From JAWVYT01 sp046483065 (GTDB lineage Bacteria > Gemmatimonadota > Gemmatimonadetes > Longimicrobiales > RSA9), in contig JAWODW010000089.1 of NCBI GenBank assembly GCA_046483065.1, forward strand, positions 1-64,000: a stretch of DNA of 64,000 bases, in the 5' to 3' direction. Each line of letters opens with the position of its first letter. Position 1 is the first letter of the stretch. Shown piece after piece: positions 9,572 through 17,925 of this stretch. Below the pieces are notes generated by a model. It was not told the origin of the DNA. It was given only the letters and a program-made list of their open reading frames with translations, and did not search any database. The position numbers and the translations under genes are program-made.

Positions 9572-9869
9572 GGGGGTCGGGGGTTAGAGGGCAGGATGCA
9601 TGAGTGCAGGATGCAAGGGTGCGGGCAGGGATCACAATGCGGGATCGAAGGCCGGTGCGCCATGTTGGGCTGCGGAGACATCGCGCCGGGCTCTGATCGG
9701 GTGGTTCCGTCGAAGGCGGGTTAAGTACATCACGAAACTGGTAATTGATGCTATTAACAGGATCAGTCAAATCGGCCTGGCCCGTGGAAATAAGATCATG
9801 GACCGGCTGAAAAGGATATGTTATTATGTTCAGGAAAACCTGAACTGATATAATTAATAGGGTCGCGCC
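9572..9869. other. Divergent spacer with A+T-rich half
   Basis: The first 150 bases match the G+C-rich background and contain an imperfect duplication of a GCAGGATGCA-like phrase near 9590-9625. From about 9722 to 9860 the DNA is strikingly A+T rich for this window and holds the fic control signals. No gene was recognised. Confidence 0.6.
9828..9854 (+). promoter_or_regulatory. fic promoter with palindromic operator
   Basis: A perfect TATAAT lies at 9849-9854. The predicted transcript start near 9861 leaves only about 9 bases before the ATG at 9870. Just upstream, 9828-9845 is a perfect 7-bp inverted repeat (GTTCAGG, AAAA spacer, CCTGAAC) covering the -35/-10 spacer, the usual place for a repressor site. 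The -35 hexamer is weak. Confidence 0.55.
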
Positions 9870-10919
9870 ATGCGTTCGTTCGAGCCGGGGTTCCTGACCG
9901 CGCAGCCGATTTCCGGTGCACTCCTGTCTTCGGTGCGGCAGGTGGGCGAGTACCGGGGGAAGGCGGAGCTGTACCAGCACCGGTCGCCGCAGGTGCTGGA
10001 GACGCTGCGGGAGGCGGCGGTGGTGGCGAGCACCACGTCGTCGAACCGGATCGAGGGGGTGGAGGCGCCGGCGGGCCGGATCGAGGCGCTGGTGGCGGAG
10101 GGCTCGAGGCCGGTGAACCGGTCGGAGCAGGAGATCGCGGGCTACCGTGACGTGCTGCGTACGATCCACGCGCGGTGGGAGCACATGCCGTTCACGCCGA
10201 ACGTGGTGCTGCAGCTGCACCGGGACCTGTACGGGCACGTGCCGGTCGGCGGCGGTGCGTGGAAGAGCGCGCCGAACCGGATCACGGAGCGGCGGCCGGA
10301 TGGCACCGTGCGGGTGCGGTTCGAGCCGGTGGCCCCGCACGAGACGCCGGGCGCCATGGCGGCGCTGCACGACGGCCTGAACGCGGCGTGGGACGCGGGC
10401 GAGGTGGACCGCCTGCTGCTGATCGGCGCGTACGTACTGGACTTCCTGTGCATCCACCCGTTCCTGGACGGGAACGGCCGGCTGGCGCGCCTCCTGACGC
10501 TGTGGCTGCTGTACCGTGCCGGCTATGACGTGGGTCGGTACGTAAGTCTCGAGCAGGTGGTGGAAGGGCATCGGGAGCAGTACTACGACACCCTCGAGGC
10601 GTCGTCCCGGGGCTGGCACGACGCCGGGCACGACCTGCTCCCGTGGTGGGAGTACTTCCTGGGGGTGGTGGTGCTGGGCGCGTACCGCACGCTGGACGAG
10701 CGGGTCGGGAAGATCACCTCGAAGCGGGGCGCCAAACGACAGATGGTGGCGGCCGCCATCCGTCGCATGCCCGCCGTCTTCCGCTACGCAGACCTCGCCC
10801 GCGCCTGCCCCGGGATCAGCCGCCCCACGATCCAGCGGGCCATGCGGGAGGCGAAGGCGGCGGGCGAGATCGAGCTGATCCAGCGAGGTCGCGATGCGGA
10901 GTGGCGTCGTTTGGACTGA
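9870..10919 (+). CDS. fic: Fic/DOC-family AMPylase with C-terminal winged helix
   Basis: The 349-residue protein carries the Fic core motif HPFLDGNGRLAR, with catalytic His at residue 196. Such enzymes transfer AMP, or another phosphate-containing group, to protein hydroxyls. An N-terminal inhibitory helix is visible as TSSNRIEG (residues 56-63), with Glu62 as the expected autoinhibitory glutamate, making this a class II Fic protein. Residues of about 290-349 look like a winged helix-turn-helix (YADLARACPGISRPTIQRAM), a common partner in Fic-HTH proteins. It stands alone behind an A+T-rich promoter with a palindrome, so autoregulation is plausible. No antitoxin gene is adjacent. The target protein is unknown. 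Confidence 0.92.
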   Translation: MRSFEPGFLTAQPISGALLSSVRQVGEYRGKAELYQHRSPQVLETLREAAVVASTTSSNRIEGVEAPAGRIEALVAEGSRPVNRSEQEIAGYRDVLRTIHARWEHMPFTPNVVLQLHRDLYGHVPVGGGAWKSAPNRITERRPDGTVRVRFEPVAPHETPGAMAALHDGLNAAWDAGEVDRLLLIGAYVLDFLCIHPFLDGNGRLARLLTLWLLYRAGYDVGRYVSLEQVVEGHREQYYDTLEASSRGWHDAGHDLLPWWEYFLGVVVLGAYRTLDERVGKITSKRGAKRQMVAAAIRRMPAVFRYADLARACPGISRPTIQRAMREAKAAGEIELIQRGRDAEWRRLD

Positions 10920-11332
10920 GGCGAACGGCCGTTTTCGGGGCTCGCCCGCGACTGGGGGACAGGCTTCGCGGCAGGGCCGGGTTCGCGGGTCATTCGGAGG
11001 GTTCGCGGCAGGGCTCCCTGCCGGGCGTGGAGTGGGGGACTGGGGGGGCGGGGGCTCGGTTTGCGGCGGGATCTGCAACCTTCGTAGCCCACGGCAGCGT
11101 TCAGACCGCCCTTGGCACCGCGGGCGGCTCGAAATACGGCTCCTGACTCGCGGGCGGGTCGGGAAGCGGCTCCGCCTGGACGGTGGAAATCCACCGCGAA
11201 CAGCGCTCCGCCCACCCCCAGTCCCCCCATCAAGGCCCGGATGACTGGACGCACCTGAAACCTACCGGCAGGCCCGGCAGCGCAGCCCCGCCGCGAGGGC
11301 CGTCCCCCAGTCAGGGACGGGGCGGGGAAGGG
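10920..11332. other. Convergent fic/tlpA spacer made largely of repeats
   Basis: No gene is seen. Four copies of the dispersed repeat lie here. A perfect 8-bp inverted repeat at 11006-11023 (CGGCAGGG, two-base centre, CCCTGCCG) could end transcription from either side but lacks a T run. Confidence 0.6.
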
Positions 11333-11905
11333 CTACTCCAGAAGCGGTTCCACCAACGCCCTGATCTCTTCTACAGACAGGGCGCCCTCCTCGTGGTGGA
11401 CGACGCGGCCGCTGCGGTCGATGAGGATAGTGGTGGGGAGGGTGCCGCTGTGGCCGAATGCGCGCTGGGCGCCGGGGGGTGAGAAGGCGAGGGGGTAGCG
11501 GACGCCGTCGTCGCGCATGCGGGCGACGAAGTCGGAGACGGGGCCGTCGTCGACGGAGAGCCCGATGACCACGAGGCCGCGGTCCCGGTGGTCCTCCCAC
11601 ACGGCCTGGATGGCCGGCATCTCGGCAAGGCACGGCGCGCACCAGGTGGCCCAGAAGTTCACCAGGACCACGGAGCCGCGGAGCTCGGCCAGCCGGACCG
11701 TGTCGCCGGCGAGAGTGACCGCCTCGAGGTCGGGCGCGTCCATCGGCAGCCCCGTGCGCGCCCGGATCTCCGGCCCGAACCGGACCGCCAGCAGCGCGAC
11801 GAGGGCCACCGCGAAGACCAGCTCGAGGGGTCGCCAGCGCCGTGTACGTCCGTCCCCGGTACGTCGGTCCCCGGTGCGCCCGTCGCGAGGTTTGTCGTGA
11901 GCCAT
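11333..11905 (-). CDS. TlpA/ResA-like membrane-anchored thioredoxin
   Basis: The 190-residue protein has a basic N-terminus, one membrane anchor (residues 27-43) and a periplasmic thioredoxin fold. The redox motif WCAPC has cysteines 89 and 92, and the later cis-Pro segment is GTLPTTILID. TlpA-like proteins keep cytochrome c or copper-site cysteines reduced, or act in disulfide exchange. The ATG at 11905 was chosen because sequence upstream of it is low-complexity and continues into repeat DNA. It lies 203 bases downstream of the deoxyhypusine-synthase-like gene on the same strand, probably with its own promoter. No cytochrome maturation genes are adjacent. Confidence 0.85.
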   Translation of the reverse strand: MAHDKPRDGRTGDRRTGDGRTRRWRPLELVFAVALVALLAVRFGPEIRARTGLPMDAPDLEAVTLAGDTVRLAELRGSVVLVNFWATWCAPCLAEMPAIQAVWEDHRDRGLVVIGLSVDDGPVSDFVARMRDDGVRYPLAFSPPGAQRAFGHSGTLPTTILIDRSGRVVHHEEGALSVEEIRALVEPLLE

Positions 11906-12108
11906 GCCCTCGAACCTAACGGCCCGGAAAACTCCCAGCCAAGACGACCCCGAACCGCCCCAGCCGCGAGACAACAGGCCGAGCCATCCCCCACTCCCCC
12001 AGTCTCCACCCGGATTGATCGGATGTGCCGGCAACCCGCCGGCAAACCCGGCAGCCCAGCCGCACCGCGAAGCTCATCCCCCAGTCCGGGGCGGGGTGGG
12101 GGAAGGGC

Positions 12109-13269
12109 CTACCGGTCCCGTGCGAGCGTGGTCTCCGGCCCGTGGCCGCGGCCCGGCTCGTCGCCGTCCGCCTCCCGGACCGCCTCGTACTCGGCGACGA
12201 GCCTGCCGAGGAGCTCCTCCCGGCGGGCGTAGAGCCGCTTCGGCGCCCGGTGCTCGTGGCGGGCGAGGGCGTAGGCGGTGAGGATCGGGAGGGCGATGGT
12301 GGAGTCGGTGTAGCAGACCACGGCGTCGGGCAGCTTCTCCGGGTCCACCTTCCCCCAGCTCACGGCCTCGGCCGGGGTGGCGCCGCTGAGGCCGCCGGTG
12401 TCGGGGCGGGCGTCGGTCACCTGGAGGAAGTAGTCGTGGCCCTTCTCCTCGATGCCCAGCACCTCCTGGATCTGGGGCTCGGTCTGGAGCATGAAGTTCT
12501 TGGGGCTGCCGCCGCCCAGGATCATGACCGCGCTCCTGCCGCCGCTCCGCTTGGCGTCCAGAACGATGCTGGCGGTCTCGTTCACGTCGGCGTTCACGTC
12601 GATCTCCAGGGCGTTCCCGCGCAGCGCCATGGCGGCCACGTTCATCCCGATGGACGAGTCGCCCGGCGAGCTGGTGTAGACGGGGACGTCGTACTCGTAG
12701 GCGGCGGCCAGGAGACTCTTCCGGCTCTCGCCCGTCTGCCCGAGCTTCTTCTCCCGCTCGGCCACGTACTTCCCGCACAGCCAGTGGAACTCGGCGCTGG
12801 ACATCTTCCGCTGGAACTCGTCCTCCTGGATGATCCGGCGGAAGAAGGCGTCGGTGTCGAGGAGCACCGAGTAGTCGAAGAAGATGTCGTAGATCCGGAC
12901 CACCTCCTCCTCACGGAGCGCCACATCGCTTACGTGCGGGCTGCCGTGATGGAGCGCCAGCCCCAGCCCGAAATGCGTGTCGTGGTAGAGGTTCGCGCCC
13001 GTCGACGTGATCCAGTCCACGAACCCCGCCTCGATGAGCGGGATGAGGCTGGAGATGCCCAGCCCGGCGGGTGTGAGAGCGCCGGTGAGGGAGAGGCCGA
13101 TGGTGACGTCGTCGTCGAGCATCTTCTCGGTGAAGAGCCGGCACGCCTCCCGGAGCCGGCCGGCGTTGTAGGAGGCGAAGGTGCCGGTCACCAGCTCGTC
13201 CACGGTCATGTCGCCGCGGACGCGGGCGGGGTCGATCTTCGGGCCGGACAGGTGGTTGGAATCGGTCAT
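12109..13269 (-). CDS. Deoxyhypusine synthase-like protein
   Basis: The 386-residue protein matches the deoxyhypusine synthase family. It has NAD-site phrases such as SLTGAL and TGANLYHD, SSPGDSSIG, and the active-site segment EAVSWGK with the lysine at residue 307 that forms the enzyme-imine intermediate. Archaeal and eukaryotic members modify eIF5A. Bacteria lack that substrate, and bacterial homologues that have been studied act in polyamine chemistry, for example homospermidine synthesis from spermidine or putrescine. Which reaction applies here cannot be read from sequence. A GAGGAG ribosome site precedes the ATG. No other polyamine gene is nearby. Confidence 0.85.
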   Translation of the reverse strand: MTDSNHLSGPKIDPARVRGDMTVDELVTGTFASYNAGRLREACRLFTEKMLDDDVTIGLSLTGALTPAGLGISSLIPLIEAGFVDWITSTGANLYHDTHFGLGLALHHGSPHVSDVALREEEVVRIYDIFFDYSVLLDTDAFFRRIIQEDEFQRKMSSAEFHWLCGKYVAEREKKLGQTGESRKSLLAAAYEYDVPVYTSSPGDSSIGMNVAAMALRGNALEIDVNADVNETASIVLDAKRSGGRSAVMILGGGSPKNFMLQTEPQIQEVLGIEEKGHDYFLQVTDARPDTGGLSGATPAEAVSWGKVDPEKLPDAVVCYTDSTIALPILTAYALARHEHRAPKRLYARREELLGRLVAEYEAVREADGDEPGRGHGPETTLARDR

Positions 13270-13281
13270 GGCATCTCCTCA

Positions 13282-13330
13282 CCGCGGAAGCGCGGAAGTC
13301 CGCGGAACGTCCGCGGAACCGCCGCGGAAG
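13282..13330. repeat. CCGCGGAA short repeat cluster
   Basis: Five near-adjacent copies of (C/G)CGCGGAA(G/C) lie just upstream of the deoxyhypusine-synthase-like start. Similar CGCGGA-rich stretches occur at 13400-13460, 32280-32315 and 42410-42430. They look like dispersed intergenic repeat DNA. No gene was found in 13270-13469. Confidence 0.55.
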
Positions 13331-13469
13331 CATTCGTCGCGAAACCCGCAGCCTTCATCGTTTCGATTTTGAACATTTCAGGAACCCGCCGCCGCGAACC
13401 GCGGGCTACGCCGTGGACCCCTTCCGCGAAGTTCCGCGCTGATTCCGCGTCTCCGCGGTAAGCCAGGCG

Positions 13470-14627
13470 TCAGTCCTCGCCACCTTCCGTCGGCACCGTC
13501 AGCCCGGCCTGCTCCAGCTCGCCGGTGGCGGCGTCCACGCGATCCAAGGGCTCCTGCCGGCGGGCCCAGGCGGCGAGGTCGTGGATGCCGTCCTCGAAGG
13601 GGACGTGCGCCTCGAAGCCCAGCTCCTCCTTCGCCCGGGTGGTGTCGGCGAAGCAGTGGCGGATGTCGCCCTGGCGGAACCGGCCCACGTACTCGGGTTC
13701 GGGGCCGCCGAGCTGTTCCCGGAGCGCAGCGACCATGTCCCGGAGGTTCAGCGACCGGCCGGTACCGATGTTGTACGCGCCGCCCACCGCCGCGTCAGAG
13801 TCCAGCGCCCGGAGGTTGGCGCCCACGATGTCGCTCACGTGGACGAAGTCGCGGCTCTGGAGCCCGTCCTCGAAGATGAGGGGCGGGCGGCGGTTCAGGA
13901 GCCGGGAGGCGAAGATGGCGGCCACGCCGGTGTAGGGATTGTCGAGGCTCTGCCGTGGGCCGTAGACGTTGAAGTATCGGAGGGCCACGGTGGGGATCCC
14001 GTACGCGGCGCCGACCGACAGGAAGAGCTCCTCGTGGTCGCGCTTGGTGACGGCGTAGACCGACGTGGGCTGGAGCGTCTTCGACTCGGGCGTGGGCACC
14101 GGGTCGACCGGCCGGCCGCAGGCGGGACAGTGCGCCTCGTAGTCGCCGGCGGCCATCCGCTCAGCGGTCCGGAGCGACGGCGCCACATCCCCGTGCTCCT
14201 CACACCGGTACGCCCCCTCGCCGTAGATGCTCATGGAGCTGGCGACGACGGCGCGGCGGATGGCGTCCTTCCGGGCGACCATGGCCTCGAGGAGCACCGC
14301 GGCGCCCAGGGCATTGGCCCGGACGTAGTCGGCGATCCGGTACATGGACTGGCCGACGCCCACGGCGGCGGCGTGGTGGACGACGGTGTCGACGCCGTCG
14401 AGGGCCGCCGCGACGGCGCCGGGGTCGGTGACGTTTCCGTGGACGAACTCGACGCGCCCGGCGGCCACGTGGCCCGCGATGAGGGTGGGCTCCGAGGCGT
14501 CGCTTCCGTGGACCTGGGGGTCGAGGCTGTCCAGGACCCGGACGCGGTCGCCGCGGTCCACGAGGGCGTCGACCAGGTGGGAGCCGATGAATCCGGCGCC
14601 GCCGGTGACCAGCGTCACGCCGGCCAT
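13470..14627 (-). CDS. NAD-dependent sugar epimerase with zinc-knuckle-like insertion
   Basis: The 385-residue extended short-chain dehydrogenase has GGAGFIG at residues 9-15 (nucleotide binding), SSMS at 130-133 and the catalytic YxxxK at Tyr191/Lys195. ALRYFNVYGPRQ is typical of UDP-hexose 4-epimerases and dehydratases. About 50 extra residues lie between the Ser and Tyr motifs, holding Cys142-x2-His145 and Cys167-x2-Cys170, which could bind zinc. The ATG overlaps the stop of the upstream LOG-family gene (TGATG), so the pair is translationally coupled. Likely role is nucleotide-sugar supply for surface glycans. The longer open frame upstream of 14627 is antisense-like and was not included. 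Confidence 0.85.
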   Translation of the reverse strand: MAGVTLVTGGAGFIGSHLVDALVDRGDRVRVLDSLDPQVHGSDASEPTLIAGHVAAGRVEFVHGNVTDPGAVAAALDGVDTVVHHAAAVGVGQSMYRIADYVRANALGAAVLLEAMVARKDAIRRAVVASSMSIYGEGAYRCEEHGDVAPSLRTAERMAAGDYEAHCPACGRPVDPVPTPESKTLQPTSVYAVTKRDHEELFLSVGAAYGIPTVALRYFNVYGPRQSLDNPYTGVAAIFASRLLNRRPPLIFEDGLQSRDFVHVSDIVGANLRALDSDAAVGGAYNIGTGRSLNLRDMVAALREQLGGPEPEYVGRFRQGDIRHCFADTTRAKEELGFEAHVPFEDGIHDLAAWARRQEPLDRVDAATGELEQAGLTVPTEGGED

Positions 14628-15538
14628 CACTGTCCTCGCTTGCCGGGGTCGCCCACGGCTTTCCGCTTCTCCCGACGGAATGCCTCCTCCCGGGCGCTCT
14701 CCCGCTGCCGCTCGTAGCCCTCGATGATCCGCTGCACGGCCTCCTCCGGCGAGTCGGTGACCAGGATGAGGTCGAGGTCCTCGGGGCTGACCTTCCCGTT
14801 TTGGATCATGGTGCCCCGCACCCAGTCGAGGAGCCCGCCCCAGTAGTCGGAGCCCATGAGCACGATGGGGAAGTGCCGGACCTTCCGGGTCTGGATCAGC
14901 GTCAGCGACTCGAAGAGCTCGTCCATGGTGCCGAAGCCGCCCGGGAAGATGATGAACCCCTCGGCGTACTTCACGAACATGGTCTTCCGGACGAAGAAGT
15001 AGCGGAAGTTGACGGCCGTCTTCACGTACGCGTTCATCCCCTGCTCGAAGGGGAGCTCGATGTTGCACCCCACCGACCGGCCGCCGGCCTCGGTGGCGCC
15101 CTTGTTGGCCGCCTCCATGATCCCGGGGCCGCCGCCGGTGATGACGCCGAAGCCGCGCTCCACCAGGAGCCGGGCGGTCTTTTCCGCGCCGTCGTACCAC
15201 CGGTCGCCGGCCGCGACCCGGGCGCTGCCGAAGATGGAGACGGCCGGGCCCACGTCGGCCAGCGTGTCGAACCCCTCCACGAACTCGCCCATGATCCGGA
15301 AGACGCGCCACGGGTCGGTGTGCAGGAACTCGGGCTCCGGCGCCTCCCGCTTGAGGAACCGCTCGTCCTCCGTCTCGCGGCCGTTGGCGGGGCGGCGCTC
15401 CGGGTTCAGCTCCGGGACGGGCCGGTCCCCCGTCTGCCCGGCGGGAATCTCTCCCTCGGGCGACGACGTGGTGCGGTCTTCGTCGCCGTCGGGCTCCCCG
15501 GCTCCCGGGGTGGTGTCTTCGTTCTTCGGGTCCGTCAT
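14627..15538 (-). CDS. LOG-family (TIGR00730) Rossmann-fold protein
   Basis: The 303-residue protein contains GGGPGIMEA (residues 135-143) and PGGFGTMDE (199-207), the signature of the LOG/YgdH family. Known members are cytokinin-activating phosphoribohydrolases or nucleotide 5'-monophosphate nucleosidases. Earlier annotation of this family as lysine decarboxylase is not supported by the motif. The first 70 residues are acidic and probably disordered, an extension beyond the usual core. It is the first gene of a two-gene unit with the epimerase and is divergent from the glycosyltransferase at 15814. The actual nucleotide substrate is unknown. Confidence 0.85.
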   Translation of the reverse strand: MTDPKNEDTTPGAGEPDGDEDRTTSSPEGEIPAGQTGDRPVPELNPERRPANGRETEDERFLKREAPEPEFLHTDPWRVFRIMGEFVEGFDTLADVGPAVSIFGSARVAAGDRWYDGAEKTARLLVERGFGVITGGGPGIMEAANKGATEAGGRSVGCNIELPFEQGMNAYVKTAVNFRYFFVRKTMFVKYAEGFIIFPGGFGTMDELFESLTLIQTRKVRHFPIVLMGSDYWGGLLDWVRGTMIQNGKVSPEDLDLILVTDSPEEAVQRIIEGYERQRESAREEAFRREKRKAVGDPGKRGQ

Positions 15539-15813
15539 GGCCTTCCTCGTTCGCTGCAGGGCTCGCGGCCCCGGCCCCGGACGTTCGGGACTCCGGCGCT
15601 CCGGTGTGCGGGGCCCGCGTCCGGAAGCTCCGGCGCGGCGTGCCCCCCGTCAAGGCGCCGGGGTCCGGCCCGGGGGCGCACCGACGGGCCGCGCAGGCGT
15701 CCCCCGGGGGCGGCATCCACCCCGGGCGGCGGTCCGCCACCGCTGCCCGGACGGCGCCCGCCGCCGGGCTCGCTTCCGCGTGGCCGCCGATTCCCCTACT
15801 TTGATGCCCTACC

Positions 15814-16959
15814 ATGCAGGACCATCCCGAGGTTTCCATCGTCATCCCCTGCCGCGACGAAGCGGCCACCATCGCGTCGGTGGTCCGTGCCGCGTCCGTG
15901 GCGCTGTCCGGGGGCGGGTACACCGGCGAGGTGGTGGTGGTGGACAACGGCTCCGGGGACGGCTCGGCGGAGCTGGCGGCGGACGCCGGCGCCCGGGTCC
16001 TCCATCAGCCGATCCCCGGCTACGGCGCGGCGTGCATCCACGGCCTCGCGGAGGCCCGGGGCGAGATCCTGGTGCTGGTGGACGCCGACGGCACCTACGA
16101 CCTGAGCGAGCTGAACCGGTTCGTGGAACCGCTCCGTACCGGGTACGAGATGGTGCTGGGCACGCGCCGGAACGGGCTGATCCAGCCGGAGGCCATGCGC
16201 AAGCGACACCGGCACGTCCTCGAGCCGGTGCAGACCGCCCTCAGCCGCTGGTTCTACCACCTCCGGGTCTCCGACGTACGCTGCGGGTTCCGGAGCATCC
16301 GCCGGGAAGCGCTGGACCGCCTCGAGCTCACCGCCACCGGGATGGAGTTCGCCAGCGAGATGCTGGTGGAGGCCGCACAGGCCGAGCTCGACGCCGTAGA
16401 GGTGCCCGTGACGTTCCGGCCCCGGTCCACCGACGACCGCCGGAGCGTGGGCGACGGCTGGCGGGTGGCCCGTCAGCTCCTCCTCCTGAGCCCCACCCGG
16501 CTCTTCCTGGTCCCGGGGCTCGTGCTCCTGCTCCTGGGCGTAGGGCTGCAGGTGGTGCTGATGCCGGGGCCCGTCACCGTCGCCGGCTTCACCATGGACT
16601 TCCACTTCATGTTCGTGGGCGGCGCCGTGGCGATCCTGGGGACCCAGCTGCTGCTCCTGGGCGTGTACGCCAAGACGTGGACGCTGGTCAACGACCCGCA
16701 GCTGGCCGACCCCTGGATCCGGTGGTTCCACCTCCACTACACCCTGGAGCGGGGCGTGGCGCTGGGCGGGCTCATCTTCAGCGCCGGGCTCATCCTCAAC
16801 GTCTGGATCCTGGCCGACTGGCTCACCGCCGGTGGCGGCGAGCTCTTCGCCGTACGGCCCGCCACGCTGGCGCTGACGCTCATGGTGGTGGGCGCCGAGA
16901 CGGTCTTCGCCAGCTTCTTCCTCAGCGTGCTCCGCAGCGACGGGTTCGGGAAGGCGTGA
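15814..16959 (+). CDS. Family 2 glycosyltransferase, DPM1/GtrB-like, membrane anchored
   Basis: The 381-residue protein starts with a GT-A fold (SIVIPCRDEA, VDNGSGDGS, and the D-x-D at Asp90/Asp92 in VLVDADGTYD). It ends with about four membrane helices (residues ~230-381). The layout resembles dolichol- or undecaprenyl-phosphate mannose/glucose synthases, which load a sugar on a lipid carrier at the inner membrane. It is the first gene of the long plus-strand glycan chain, and its TGA overlaps the next ATG. The 275-base spacer before it should hold the operon promoter. Confidence 0.85.
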   Translation: MQDHPEVSIVIPCRDEAATIASVVRAASVALSGGGYTGEVVVVDNGSGDGSAELAADAGARVLHQPIPGYGAACIHGLAEARGEILVLVDADGTYDLSELNRFVEPLRTGYEMVLGTRRNGLIQPEAMRKRHRHVLEPVQTALSRWFYHLRVSDVRCGFRSIRREALDRLELTATGMEFASEMLVEAAQAELDAVEVPVTFRPRSTDDRRSVGDGWRVARQLLLLSPTRLFLVPGLVLLLLGVGLQVVLMPGPVTVAGFTMDFHFMFVGGAVAILGTQLLLLGVYAKTWTLVNDPQLADPWIRWFHLHYTLERGVALGGLIFSAGLILNVWILADWLTAGGGELFAVRPATLALTLMVVGAETVFASFFLSVLRSDGFGKA

Positions 16960-17924
16960 TGCGCGCCGAGCGGGTCCCCGCGAGCGAGGACGCGACGCCG
17001 GAGCCGGACACCGCCGGGCCCCGGGCCAGGATCACCGTGGTCATCCCCGTCCGCAACGGCGGCCGGCACTTCCAGCGGCTGACTCGACACCTGACCGGAC
17101 TGCGGCACCGGCTCCCCCGGGTCGAGGTGCTGGTCATCGACAGCGGCTCCGACGACGGCACGCCGGAGCGGGCCGAGAAGGCCGGCTTCCGGGTGCACCG
17201 GATCCCGCCGGAAACGTTCGGCCACGGCCGGACCCGGAACCTGGGCGTGGAGCTGGCGGGCGGGGACGTCGTATGCTTCATCACCGACGACGTGCTGCCC
17301 GTCACCCCCGACTGGCCGCTCCGGCTCGCGGCGGTCCTCGACGACCCGGGCGTGGCCGGCGTCTACGGCCGGCAGGTGCCCCGCGACGCCACCACCATGG
17401 AGATGTTCTTCGTCTCGCTGAACTACCCGCCGGAGCCGCACCGCTACGAGCCCGACCCCGAGGGCCACCATCCTCGCCCCGGGCGCGTGGTCTTCTCCAA
17501 CGCGTTCAGCGCCGTGCGCCGCGACGTGGCCCTCGAGATCCCGATCCCCGAGGAGGCCGACTACAGCGAGGACCAGATCTGGGCCCGGCGCGCGCTGGCC
17601 GCCGGCTACGCCATCGCCTACGAGCCCGCCGCCGAGGCGCTCCACGCCCACACGTACCGCCTCCGGGGCGTCTTCCGCCGCAGCTTCTTCGTGGGCCGGG
17701 CGCTCAAGGGCGCCGGGATCGACAAGGGCGCGAGCTTCATGGAGTCGGTGAGGTTCCTGGCCGGCGAGATCGCGTATTTCGTTCGACAGGGTCACATTCA
17801 TCGCCTGCCGCAGCTCCTGCCATACGAGTTTTTGCGCTGGGCCGGGTTCCACGCGGGACGGCTGAGCGGGGGGCGGGGGGCGTCGACGGTGGGGTGGTCG
17901 GCGAGCAGGTCGGGAGGGAGATAG
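16959..17924 (+). CDS. Family 2 glycosyltransferase
   Basis: The 321-residue protein begins at the ATG overlapping the previous stop (TGATG). The GT-A core is clear: ITVVIPVRNGG, IDSGSDDGT, the NLGVELA segment and a ITDD acid cluster. RTRNLGVELAGGD and the later EDQIWARRAL match rhamnosyltransferase-like GT2 enzymes, so transfer of a deoxy-sugar is possible. It has no membrane helices, so it should act on a lipid-linked acceptor from the cytoplasm. It ends one base before the GTG of the cytidylyltransferase fusion. Confidence 0.85.
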   Translation: MRAERVPASEDATPEPDTAGPRARITVVIPVRNGGRHFQRLTRHLTGLRHRLPRVEVLVIDSGSDDGTPERAEKAGFRVHRIPPETFGHGRTRNLGVELAGGDVVCFITDDVLPVTPDWPLRLAAVLDDPGVAGVYGRQVPRDATTMEMFFVSLNYPPEPHRYEPDPEGHHPRPGRVVFSNAFSAVRRDVALEIPIPEEADYSEDQIWARRALAAGYAIAYEPAAEALHAHTYRLRGVFRRSFFVGRALKGAGIDKGASFMESVRFLAGEIAYFVRQGHIHRLPQLLPYEFLRWAGFHAGRLSGGRGASTVGWSASRSGGR

Positions 17925-17925
17925 C

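Larger units (their letters stand above)
8168..12086. repeat. Dispersed GACTGGGGGA repeat family (nine copies)
   Basis: GACTGGGGGA occurs at 8168-8177(+), 8327-8336(-), 10950-10959(+), 11303-11312(-), 11995-12004(-) and 12077-12086(-). One-mismatch copies lie at 8391-8400(-), 11038-11047(+) and 11214-11223(-). All are intergenic. The copies at 11303 and 12077 extend to about 70 related bases: both sit a few bases past a minus-strand stop codon, are preceded by CCCTTCCCC-like sequence and are followed by TTCGCGG/CTCGCGG and GCTGCCGGG. The 10950 copy shares the CTTCGCGGC part. Confidence 0.7.

Noticed and set aside
11006..11023. Factor-independent terminator after fic
   Set aside because: The inverted repeat has a two-base centre and no T run, and it lies within repeat-family DNA. 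It was recorded only as an inverted repeat.
8079..11078. Very long minus-strand open frame across the DUF819 and fic genes
   Set aside because: Its product is Arg/Pro/His-rich with no domain, and it covers two recognisable genes and spacer repeats. It is a by-product of high GC.
13282..13330. CRISPR-like array
   Set aside because: The CCGCGGAA units are too short and have no regular spacers.
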